This document shows, piece after piece, positions 1 to 5,883 of a DNA stretch of 9,125 bases. The notes under the pieces were generated by a model. It did not search any database and was not told where the DNA came from. It saw only the letters and a list, made by a program, of their open reading frames with translations. The position numbers and the translations under genes are program-made. This DNA is from DAOMOD01 sp964526035 (GTDB lineage Bacteria > Pseudomonadota > Gammaproteobacteria > Xanthomonadales > BPKI01). The stretch spans positions 1 to 9,125 of the forward strand of contig CAZGKE010000141.1 in NCBI GenBank assembly GCA_964526035.1, given 5' to 3'. Each line of letters begins with the position of its first letter. Position 1 is the stretch's first letter.

Positions 1-26
1 CTTCTCTTTGCGCGTCCAAATAGAAG
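1..26 (+). repeat. Stem-loop at head of left repeat core
   Basis: Arms CTTCTCTTTG (1-10) and CAAATAGAAG (17-26) pair at 9 of 10 positions around the loop CGCGTC. The equivalent place in the right copy (9009-9042) has a perfect 14-bp stem with the six-base loop CTCGTC. The two loops share CGTC, and the stems differ in sequence yet both remain paired. The left arm may extend upstream of the window. Confidence 0.6.
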
Positions 27-113
27 TAACCAAGAGAAAGGACGCCCCGCTTCCGCGCCTTCCGGGCCTCCTGCCCTCCAGGTCCGCGTGCGGCCTGCGG
101 GGTCTGTCGACGG
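26..113 (+). repeat. Direct-repeat core, left copy
   Basis: From GTAAC at 26 to CGACGG ending at 113, this matches 9038-9124. From the GAC at position 41 onward the two copies are identical except for one inserted base (GGCCTCCTG here, GGCTCCTG in the right copy). The first 15 bases differ only within a purine-rich stretch. The copies have the same orientation and lie about 9.0 kb apart, flanking every gene in the window. Confidence 0.9.
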
Positions 114-289
114 CACCTCCGTGTGCCGACGCCAGACTGGCCCACTTCCTGTGGGCCACCCTTCGGGCAGTTCCTCCGGCCGCCCGCCGCTGCAGAGGGT
201 CCCCAGGAGCGACGCGCCCTCCAGGGCGCGCAGAGTAAAAGAGCGGCCGCGGTCGCCTATTGCTCTTCTGTAGGAGCCCGCCCGTGTGA

Positions 290-352
290 CTCCGCCGTGA
301 GGAGGACAAACCGAAGTCATGGATGACAACAACTACCACCGCCGAAAGACGG
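290..352 (-). repeat. Inverted end of left repeat copy
   Basis: The reverse complement of this segment aligns with the end of the right copy (8941-9008). Shared landmarks in the same order are TCGGCGGT, then TGTCATCCATGAC (316-327 plus one base here; 8969-8980 plus one base there), then a GTTT..GTCC motif followed by a CGGCGG hairpin arm. The GTCAT-NN-ATGAC block is itself an imperfect palindrome. Together the two segments would form terminal inverted repeats of one element type. Similarity outside the landmark blocks is patchy and needed gaps by eye. Confidence 0.6.
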
Positions 353-353
353 C
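341..353 (-). terminator. Weak terminator-like hairpin after mazG
   Basis: On the minus strand, GCCG-TCTTT-CGGC forms a short hairpin about 20 bases beyond the mazG stop. It is followed by a GT-rich run (GGTGGTAGTTGTTGTC) rather than a clean U tract. It sits in the inverted end of the repeat element, and the equivalent place in the right copy also has a hairpin followed by T-rich sequence. It may end or attenuate the nudE-cysQ-mazG transcript. The stem is only 4 bp, so this is tentative. Confidence 0.25.
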
Positions 354-373
354 CGAAAAATCCTGTCCGTCTG

Positions 374-1186
374 CTAACCCTTTTCCTCCGCCTTGGCGCG
401 GTCCCAGTAGCGATCCTGCGCGGCAAGATCAAGGCTGGCCAGCTCAACGCCATCGGCGGCGGCGAGCGCTTCCATGCGACGGAAGCGGCGCTCGAACTTG
501 GCGTTGGCGCGACGCAGGGCGCTGCCGGCATCGACCTTCGCATGGCGCGCCAGATTGACGCAGACGAACAGCACGTCGCCGAGCTCGTCTGCCAGGCGCT
601 CGCGCAGCAGCGGATCGTCCGGTGACGCCACGGCCGCGTCGAACTCGTCCGACACCTCGTCCAGTTCTTCCTTGAGCTTGGCGATCACCGGGCGATGATC
701 GGGCCAGTCGAAGCCCACCGTGGCGGCACGCTTCTGCAGCTTGAAGGCGCGCAGCCACTCGGGCAGGCCGCGCGCCACGCCGGCCAGTGCGCTGGAGTCG
801 GCATCGCCACGCTCGCGGCGCTTGTGCTCTTCCCAGGCGACGGTCTGCGCGGCGGCATCGACCACCCGCTCGTCGCCGAACACATGCGGGTGACGGCGCA
901 CCATCTTGTCGCCGATGGCCGCAGCCACGGCGGCGAAATCGAAGTGACCAGCTTCCTCGGCCATGCGCGCATGGAACACCACCTGCAGGAGCAGGTCGCC
1001 GAGTTCGTCCTTGAGCGCGTCGAAATCGCCTCGATCGATGGCGTCGGCGACCTCATAGGCTTCCTCGATGGTATACGGGGCGATGCTGGCGAAGTCCTGC
1101 TCGACGTCCCAGGGACAGCCGCCCTCGGGGTCGCGCAGGCGCGCCATGATTTCAAGCAGGACGCGCGTGTTGGCTTCGGCACTCAT
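374..1186 (-). CDS. mazG: Nucleoside triphosphate pyrophosphohydrolase MazG
   Basis: Two-domain MazG of 270 residues, close to the usual length for bacterial MazG. The family hydrolyses NTPs and dNTPs to the monophosphate plus PPi in the cytoplasm, clearing aberrant nucleotides and, in E. coli, affecting (p)ppGpp levels. The N-terminal domain carries the signature RLRDPEGGCPWD (16-27) and the metal-binding pattern EExxE (E41, E42, E45) with ExxD (E61, D64). The C-terminal domain repeats it as EExxE (E173, E174, E177) and ExxD (E201, D204), so both copies keep the key acidic residues. I chose the ATG at 1186 because it overlaps the cysQ stop by four bases (ATGA) and puts the family N-terminus directly after it; the frame stays open further upstream, but that part is cysQ antiphase sequence. 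No Shine-Dalgarno is visible, so translation is probably coupled to cysQ. The stop is TAG at 374-376, with the repeat element close downstream. Confidence 0.95.
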   Translation of the reverse strand: MSAEANTRVLLEIMARLRDPEGGCPWDVEQDFASIAPYTIEEAYEVADAIDRGDFDALKDELGDLLLQVVFHARMAEEAGHFDFAAVAAAIGDKMVRRHPHVFGDERVVDAAAQTVAWEEHKRRERGDADSSALAGVARGLPEWLRAFKLQKRAATVGFDWPDHRPVIAKLKEELDEVSDEFDAAVASPDDPLLRERLADELGDVLFVCVNLARHAKVDAGSALRRANAKFERRFRRMEALAAADGVELASLDLAAQDRYWDRAKAEEKG

Positions 1187-1971
1187 GCCAGGAATCGCAG
1201 CCAGTCGTGCGCGGGGTCGCCGCAGGCGATGAATGAAGGGTTGAGCAGAGAGTCGCCACGGTTGTAGGTGAACGGACGTCCGTCGACATCGGTGACGCTG
1301 CCGCCGGCGGCCTCCAGTACACACTGCGCGGCGGCCGTGTCCCACTCGCTGGTTGGCCCAAGCCGCAGGTACACGTCGGCGCGACCTTCGGCGATCAGGC
1401 AGAACTTGAGCGACGAACCCATGGCCACAAGCTGGTGCTCGCCCAGCGCATCCAGAAATCGACGCTCATCGGCAGATCCGTGCGAGCGGCTTCCTGCCAC
1501 GACCGGAATCGCCGGCGCCCTGCGTGTTTCAATCCGTCTCGTCTCCACGTCCATTCGCCACGCACCGACGTCGCGCTCTCCCACGACGGTGTAGCCACCC
1601 ACTGGTGCGTGAACCACGCCCAGCACCGGCCGGCCGTCCTCGACGAGGGCGATGTTGACGGTGAACTCGCCGTTGCGCTTGACGAACTCGCGGGTGCCGT
1701 CGAGCGGGTCGACCAGCCAGTAGCGCCGCCACGCACGGCGCGTGTCCCATGGAATGTGCGCGGACTCCTCGGAGAGAATCGGCACGGCGGGATCGAGATC
1801 GCCAAGCGCAGACACGATGGCGCGGTGCGCAGCCATGTCGGCAGCGGTGAGCGGGCTGTCGTCGTCCTTGTGCTCCACCGCGAAGTCGCTCTCATAGACC
1901 TCGAGGATGCGAAGACCGGCAGCACGCGCAATCGCGGTGGCGTCAAGCGCAAGCTTCCCAGGGCCGGTCAT
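1183..1971 (-). CDS. cysQ: 3'(2'),5'-bisphosphate nucleotidase CysQ
   Basis: A 262-residue member of the Mg2+-dependent, Li+-sensitive phosphatase superfamily. CysQ converts 3'-phosphoadenosine 5'-phosphate (PAP) to AMP, removing an inhibitory by-product of sulfate assimilation and of PAPS-dependent transfer, in the cytoplasm or at the inner face of the membrane. The sequence shows SEES (67-70), DPLDGTREF (88-96) and EWDTAA (209-214), giving the expected metal ligands E68, D88, D91 and D211. GSSLKFC (185-191) is characteristic of CysQ rather than of generic inositol monophosphatases. The length matches the family. The ATG at 1971 overlaps the nudE stop by four bases, and the stop overlaps the mazG ATG the same way, so the gene is the middle of a tightly coupled trio. 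No Shine-Dalgarno is visible. A nucleotidase with other substrates cannot be excluded from sequence alone. Confidence 0.93.
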   Translation of the reverse strand: MTGPGKLALDATAIARAAGLRILEVYESDFAVEHKDDDSPLTAADMAAHRAIVSALGDLDPAVPILSEESAHIPWDTRRAWRRYWLVDPLDGTREFVKRNGEFTVNIALVEDGRPVLGVVHAPVGGYTVVGERDVGAWRMDVETRRIETRRAPAIPVVAGSRSHGSADERRFLDALGEHQLVAMGSSLKFCLIAEGRADVYLRLGPTSEWDTAAAQCVLEAAGGSVTDVDGRPFTYNRGDSLLNPSFIACGDPAHDWLRFLA

Positions 1972-2516
1972 CGACGCGACAGCACCTCGCGCGCGATGTA
2001 CAGCGCGGCAAGGGATCGTCCCTCGCTGCAGTCATCCCGCCCAATCAGTTCATGCAGCGCTGCCAGGGGCCACGGCACGATCTCCAGCTCTTCCGGCTCG
2101 TCTCCTTCGAGTCGCTCCTCGTACAGATCCTCGGCGAGCACGATATGGCTGTAGTGACTCATGTACGCCGGGGCGAGCGACAGCTTGGCGAGGACATTCA
2201 GGCTGCGGGCGCCGTAGCCGATCTCCTCCTTCATCTCGCGATCCGCGGCCTGCTCCGGCGTCTCGTCGCGATCCATGCGCCCCTTGGGCAGCCCCAGCTC
2301 ATAGCGGTGCATGCCGGCGGCATACTCCCGCACCAGCAGGACAGTGTCGCGATCGAGCATGGGTACGATCACCACGGCGCCGCGACCGGACCCCTTGATG
2401 CGTTCGAAGCAGCGGCGTTCGCCGTTGGAGAATTCAAGGTCCAGTTCTTCCAGGATGACCCTGTCCCCGGCATCGACCTGGCGGGTCTCGTGTATGAGCG
2501 GAAGTTTGCGTGGCAT
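1968..2516 (-). CDS. nudE: ADP compounds hydrolase NudE (Nudix family)
   Basis: A 182-residue Nudix hydrolase; E. coli NudE is about 186. NudE hydrolyses ADP-containing compounds such as ADP-ribose, NADH and diadenosine polyphosphates in the cytoplasm. The full Nudix box GX5EX7REUXEEXGU is present from G79 to Y101, with catalytic R93-E94 and E97-E98. The match to E. coli NudE as I remember it extends well beyond the box: DLEFSNGERR (26-35), VREYAAG (62-68), YELGLPKG (72-79) and LEGDEPE (136-142). That supports NudE over a generic ADP-ribose pyrophosphatase. The ATG at 2516 fits the length of the E. coli N-terminus before the SNG motif. It has no Shine-Dalgarno and lies six bases after a good -10 box, so the mRNA may be leaderless. 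The stop overlaps cysQ (ATGA). It is the first gene of the nudE-cysQ-mazG unit. Confidence 0.94.
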   Translation of the reverse strand: MPRKLPLIHETRQVDAGDRVILEELDLEFSNGERRCFERIKGSGRGAVVIVPMLDRDTVLLVREYAAGMHRYELGLPKGRMDRDETPEQAADREMKEEIGYGARSLNVLAKLSLAPAYMSHYSHIVLAEDLYEERLEGDEPEELEIVPWPLAALHELIGRDDCSEGRSLAALYIAREVLSRR

Positions 2517-2549
2517 CCGTGCATTCTAACCCGCCGCGATCAACACCAA
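2517..2549 (-). promoter_or_regulatory. Predicted nudE-cysQ-mazG promoter giving a leaderless mRNA
   Basis: On the minus strand TAGAAT (2528-2523) matches the sigma-70 -10 consensus at five of six positions and is followed by GCACGG and then the nudE ATG at 2516. The normal six- to seven-base distance from -10 to +1 puts the start of transcription on or next to the A of the ATG. The best -35 is weak (TTGGTG, 2549-2544, 15-base spacer). The box and its position are seen; the promoter activity is inferred. Confidence 0.5.
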
Positions 2550-2680
2550 GAGTGCCCTCGCCTTTCGCAAAAGCGGAAATCCGGACACCCGACGTTGCTC
2601 CCTGTACATCACGACCAGCCGGCACTGCGGCGGCGCCAAACCGAGGTCCGGCATGATGCCCCCTCCAGATCCCGCGCTCG

Positions 2681-3472
2681 TCAGCCGGCGCCCAGGGTGC
2701 GCTTCAGAACCTGATGGAGCTCGGCGGTTCCCGCACTCAGTACCGAAGACGTATCGAGTCCCACCTCGTTTCCAGCCAGGTCGGTGAAGACGCCGCCGGC
2801 TTCGATGACAATCACGCTGAGCGCCGCGATGTCGAGAATGTTGACGTCGGACTCGACCACCGCATCCGCGGCCCCGCGCGCCAGAAGGTGGTAGTGATAG
2901 AAGTCCCCGTAGCCACGGGTACGCTCAGCCTGCTGCACCACTGCCGCCATGCGTTGCCAGGCAGGGCCCGCTGCCAGACTCTTCAGATTGCCGAAGGAAA
3001 TCGCTGCGCGGCCGAGTTCGCGCACCGATCCCACGTGAATGCGTTCGCCGTTGAGAAAGGCACCGCCATCCTTGCGCGCCCAGGCGGTTTCGCAGAACTC
3101 GCTGGCCTTGGACACGCCTGCCACCAGTTCACCCTGATACATCAGCGCGATCTGCGTCGAGAAGAACGGATAGCCGCGCACGAAACTGCGGGTGCCGTCG
3201 ATCGGGTCGATCAGCCACAGATAGTCGCTGCCGGCGCCTTGGCGCCCCCCCTCCTCTCCGTAGTAGGCGTGATCAGGAAAGGCTTCGCGCAAAGTGGCGA
3301 TGATCGCCACTTCCGCTGCGCGGTCGGCGGCGGTCACCGGCGTTTCGTCGGGCTTGATTTCAACCTCGACGCCACGTCGGTAGTGGCGTCGGATCTCCAC
3401 CGCTGCAGCATCGGCAGCGGTACGCGCTACCTGCAGCGCACGATCGAGGAATTTCGGGTCGAGGGCGCTCAC
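2681..3472 (-). CDS. Inositol-monophosphatase-family phosphatase (substrate unknown)
   Basis: 263 residues from the GTG at 3472. The Mg2+-dependent phosphatase motifs are present: PVTAAD (45-50), GEEGG (72-76), WLIDPIDGTRSFVRG (86-100) and ESDVNILDIAAL (207-218) followed by EAGG (224-227). The predicted metal ligands E73, D89, D92 and D214 are kept. The usual Trp before the last Asp (WDxAA) is Leu213. DPIDGT.SFVRG resembles the branch annotated as histidinol-phosphatase or inositol monophosphatase, so inositol-1-phosphate, histidinol-phosphate or another sugar phosphate are all possible; I would not name it. The start was chosen because GTGA overlaps the gspN stop by four bases, and the frame upstream is gspN antiphase sequence. 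It is thus the last gene of the gsp run. It is a distant paralogue of the CysQ encoded about 0.7 kb downstream. A role in secretion is not implied by its sequence. Confidence 0.88.
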   Translation of the reverse strand: MSALDPKFLDRALQVARTAADAAAVEIRRHYRRGVEVEIKPDETPVTAADRAAEVAIIATLREAFPDHAYYGEEGGRQGAGSDYLWLIDPIDGTRSFVRGYPFFSTQIALMYQGELVAGVSKASEFCETAWARKDGGAFLNGERIHVGSVRELGRAAISFGNLKSLAAGPAWQRMAAVVQQAERTRGYGDFYHYHLLARGAADAVVESDVNILDIAALSVIVIEAGGVFTDLAGNEVGLDTSSVLSAGTAELHQVLKRTLGAG

Positions 3473-4236
3473 GGCAACGGCGCGCGGGCGGAACCATCGA
3501 TGCGCAGGATCACGCTGCCGTCGGGCTGCGCCTCGCCGGCGAACTGCAGGGCCTCGATCACCTGCGGATGGCCGTCGCGGGCCTGCAGCCGGACTTCCGC
3601 AGTGAAGGTGGTGACCCGCAGCCGGAACCAGCCGTCCATCGACAGCGGACCACCGCCGTCGAAAAGCTTTCCCTCGATGAGGCCCAGCGAGGGCGCCTCG
3701 ACTTCGGCATGGAGGTCGCCGAGCAGCGCTTCCGCCGCGCCGGCCACGGCAGCATCGCGCCACATCAGGCGGCCGCGCGCACCTTCCAGCCCGAACCGGC
3801 TCAACACAACTTCCTCAAGCTCGATCTCGATCAAGCCCTGCAACACCAGAGCCGGCAGATCAAGCGCCGGTTCGGCGAGGCGCGCGGGAAGATCGATCTG
3901 CAGCCGCGGCAAACGAATCTTGCGGTCAACGCCGCGGATGGCCTGGCCAGAGGCGGTCACCATGCCGCCGGTCAGAAAGAACGTCACATCCGGCTGACGA
4001 CGCAGCACGCTGATCGGCGAGACCTGCCATTCCAGCGCACCAAGAAACTCTTCGCCGTACCAGACCTGCGTCGCCCGTCCATTCCACACCCGCCCGTCGA
4101 TACCCTCCAGTCGCAGCGCGCCGAGATCACCGCCGAACCAGCGGTAGGCAAGGTTCGCCGGAAACGTCCACAGCACCGCGATGCCGATGGCCACGACAAA
4201 CAGCAGCAGAAGTCCGAGGTTGCGCAGCAGTCTCAC
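3469..4236 (-). CDS. gspN: Type II secretion system protein GspN
   Basis: 255 residues, near the usual ~250 for GspN. It is a bitopic inner-membrane accessory protein of the type II secretion platform whose exact role is poorly defined and which some systems lack. An N-terminal membrane segment or signal anchor spans about residues 6-24, followed by FPANLAYRW (25-33) and LEGIDGRVWNGRA (43-55), the typical GspN opening. The rest is a beta-rich periplasmic domain with little sequence conservation. It starts with GTG at 4236, two bases after the gspM stop, with no clear Shine-Dalgarno. Its stop overlaps the GTG of the phosphatase gene. In Xanthomonas-type clusters gspN is, as I recall, followed by gspD, which is not so here. 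The assignment rests on the N-terminal motif and on position after gspL and gspM. Confidence 0.88.
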   Translation of the reverse strand: MRLLRNLGLLLLFVVAIGIAVLWTFPANLAYRWFGGDLGALRLEGIDGRVWNGRATQVWYGEEFLGALEWQVSPISVLRRQPDVTFFLTGGMVTASGQAIRGVDRKIRLPRLQIDLPARLAEPALDLPALVLQGLIEIELEEVVLSRFGLEGARGRLMWRDAAVAGAAEALLGDLHAEVEAPSLGLIEGKLFDGGGPLSMDGWFRLRVTTFTAEVRLQARDGHPQVIEALQFAGEAQPDGSVILRIDGSARAPLP

Positions 4237-4238
4237 GT

Positions 4239-4718
4239 TCAGGGCAATTGCAGGGTGAGGCGGACATCGACGATGCCGCTGCCCTCGATACGGTTGGCCG
4301 CGATCTCGTCAACCTGGACGCCGTAGCGCCTGTCGAGCTCCTCCAGCCAGCCAACGACCGCGTCAAACGCCGCCTGCTCGAACCACACCCGGACCCTGCG
4401 CTCGCTGGATGGCTCGATGCGCCGCAGTGTGGGTCCCAGTCCGGCATCGCGCAGACTGCTGTCGATCACCGCCAGCAATGAGCGGTTGCCGAGCCCTTCG
4501 CGCGGCTGCTGCTGCGGAGAGCTTCCCATGGCGGGAACCGCCAGGCGCATCCAGGACACATCATCGGCGAGCTGGCTGCTGCGCAGGCGCCATTCGCTGC
4601 GCCCTTCCGAGAGGGGATGCCAGATGAACGCCCAGCCGAGCGTCAGCACCAGCACCGGAAGTGCCAGCAGGATCAGACGTTGCTCGCGCGCCGCAAGCTG
4701 CTCGAACCAGGCCTTCAC
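4239..4718 (-). CDS. gspM: Type II secretion system assembly-platform protein GspM
   Basis: 159 residues, the normal size for GspM. GspM is a small bitopic inner-membrane protein that binds and stabilises GspL and helps link the GspE ATPase to pseudopilus assembly. Residues 1-14 are a short charged cytoplasmic stretch, 15-34 a hydrophobic segment (LILLALPVLVLTLGWAFIW), and the remainder a periplasmic domain with a ferredoxin-like circular-permutation pattern (a coiled-coil-prone helix at about 38-60, then the folded domain at about 78-159). WFEQAAFDAVVGWLEEL (112-128) corresponds to the conserved F..LV.WL..L motif of the family. The GTG start at 4718 overlaps the gspL stop (GTGA), and a strong AGGAGG lies seven bases upstream. 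GspM proteins diverge strongly, so position between gspL and gspN carries much of the weight. Confidence 0.9.
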   Translation of the reverse strand: MKAWFEQLAAREQRLILLALPVLVLTLGWAFIWHPLSEGRSEWRLRSSQLADDVSWMRLAVPAMGSSPQQQPREGLGNRSLLAVIDSSLRDAGLGPTLRRIEPSSERRVRVWFEQAAFDAVVGWLEELDRRYGVQVDEIAANRIEGSGIVDVRLTLQLP

Positions 4719-5845
4719 GGCGCGTCCTCCTGCACCCGCAGTCGACCCTGGACGCCGTCGTCACCGGGACTGGCCCCGGTCAGCTCGACCTGAACGCCGG
4801 GCAGTGCTGCCAGTCGCTCGCGCAGGGCGTCGAGCGTCGGCACATCGGGCGTGGTCACGCTCAGCTCCAGACTGCCGCCGCGATACTCGAGCGCGTCCAT
4901 GCGCAGGGTGGTGGTACCGCCCGACAACAGCGGCGCAATACGCGCAAGCAGCGGCAGGGCACCGCCGCTGTCTGCGGCCCCGCTGCGTGCGCTTTCGGCG
5001 CGCAGCATGCGTACCGGATCGAGCACCGCGCCCTCGCCGGGCACGACGCGCCGATACAGGCGCTGCGCCTCTTCATTCAATTCCGCGTGCACCTGACGCA
5101 GGGCGCGATAGTCGAACCACTGGTAGAGCAGGCCCAGCAAGAGTGCGGAGAGTGCCAGACCGGCGACCAGTCGCCACGGACCTGCAGCGGCGGCACGCCG
5201 CTGCGGCCGATACGGTCCGCCGAGAAGATCCAGCGTCGACGCGGTCGACAGGGCTGGCGCCAGTTTCGCCAGCAGTTCCGCACTGCTGCTGACCACGAAC
5301 GCGTCGTGAACGGGCCCGATGCGATCGGCGAGCATGTCAAGCGCGTCGGCCTCCACTGCGAAACCCGCGTCCGCGCCGCTGCGCACCAGCGCCCGTGATC
5401 CTGCCCGCGCCACAGTCGCCGCATCCCTCACCAGCGGCAGGGCCAGGGTGTCGGGCAGCATGCGATCGGGAAGAACGCCCACGGCGTCGAGCCGCTCCAG
5501 CCAAGCGCGCATGTCGGCATGCGCCACGCAGGCGACCGGCACCCGTTCACCCTCAATGCGCATCGGCGCGGCGATGTGCATGTCCTCGACCGGCTGCGCA
5601 AGCTGCTCCTCGACCGCGTAGGGGAGCGCCTGCAGCAGTCGATGGCGCTGACGCGCCATGCGCGGCACCTCCACCAGGGTCACCGCTTCGCCCGGAACCA
5701 GCACGATGATCTCGTCGGCGCGTCGCGCCGCATCGCGCAAGCGCGCGGGATCGGCGAACACGCCGCCTTCGGCCAGACCGCGGGCATCGAGGACAAGGCC
5801 CAGCACGTCTGCGGCGTCGATGTGGATAAGCAAGGTGCGGGACAT
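4715..5845 (-). CDS. gspL: Type II secretion system assembly-platform protein GspL
   Basis: 376 residues, the expected length. GspL spans the inner membrane once, recruits the GspE ATPase on the cytoplasmic side and binds GspM in the periplasm. The cytoplasmic actin-like domain covers about 1-200, with the family motif around residues 57-90 (VEVP, then LLQALPYAVEEQLAQPVEDMH) and LDLLGGPY (205-212) just before the membrane. The membrane segment is about 223-241 and is followed by an amphipathic linker and a periplasmic ferredoxin-like domain (about 285-365). The ATG at 5845 lies 38 bases after the gspK stop, the widest gap inside the secretion run, without a clear Shine-Dalgarno. The stop overlaps the gspM GTG. 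Confidence 0.94.
   Translation of the reverse strand: MSRTLLIHIDAADVLGLVLDARGLAEGGVFADPARLRDAARRADEIIVLVPGEAVTLVEVPRMARQRHRLLQALPYAVEEQLAQPVEDMHIAAPMRIEGERVPVACVAHADMRAWLERLDAVGVLPDRMLPDTLALPLVRDAATVARAGSRALVRSGADAGFAVEADALDMLADRIGPVHDAFVVSSSAELLAKLAPALSTASTLDLLGGPYRPQRRAAAAGPWRLVAGLALSALLLGLLYQWFDYRALRQVHAELNEEAQRLYRRVVPGEGAVLDPVRMLRAESARSGAADSGGALPLLARIAPLLSGGTTTLRMDALEYRGGSLELSVTTPDVPTLDALRERLAALPGVQVELTGASPGDDGVQGRLRVQEDAP
4726..4731 (-). promoter_or_regulatory. Shine-Dalgarno of gspM
   Basis: AGGAGG on the minus strand, seven bases before the GTG at 4718. It fixes the GTG start and lies inside the 3' end of gspL. It is one of only two strong ribosome-binding sites I see in the window. 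Confidence 0.75.
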
Positions 5846-5883
5846 GGGGGCGAACGATGCCAGAAAGCGTGAGCCGGGTCGAT

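Larger units (their letters stand above)
1..352 (+). repeat. Dispersed non-coding repeat element, left copy (truncated by window start)
   Basis: I see no credible gene in this gene-free left edge. It contains, in order, a stem-loop (1-26), a core shared almost base for base with the right window edge (26-113), an 8-bp hairpin (TGGCCCAC / GTGGGCCA, 138-145 and 151-158), a second 8-bp inverted repeat (CGCGCCCT / AGGGCGCG, 213-220 and 223-230), and a segment (about 290-352) whose reverse complement resembles 8941-9008. Short open frames here (for example 8-238) translate to low-complexity Arg/Pro/Ala-rich peptides typical of such repeats and are not genes. The layout suggests the distal part of a ~0.4-kb element whose right boundary is near 352, about 20 bases past the mazG stop. 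The boundaries and the MITE-like reading are inference; the shared core and hairpins are seen directly. Confidence 0.75.

Noticed and set aside
8..238. 76-residue open frame in the left repeat (also 88-273 and 123-326)
   Set aside because: Arg/Pro/Ala-rich, no ribosome site, lies on hairpin-rich repeat DNA that also occurs at the other edge. Such frames are typical false proteins of dispersed repeats.
1435..2154. 239-residue plus-strand open frame
   Set aside because: It lies antisense across cysQ and nudE, whose catalytic motifs are unmistakable. No domain or start signal.
2560..2582. Small hairpin (TTTCGC-AAAA-GCGGAAA with a bulge) between the phosphatase gene and nudE, considered as terminator of the gsp run
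   Set aside because: The stem is bulged and short and has no T tract on the minus strand; it gives no real support for termination.
2714..3997. 427-residue plus-strand open frame
   Set aside because: It is antisense to the phosphatase and gspN, has no recognisable domain, and is expected as a shadow frame in GC-rich genes. The minus-strand reading has clear family motifs.
4417..5292. 291-residue plus-strand open frame (and similar ones at 4661-5398 and 5857-6957)
   Set aside because: Antisense to gspM, gspL and gspK, with composition of a GC-skewed shadow frame and no family resemblance.
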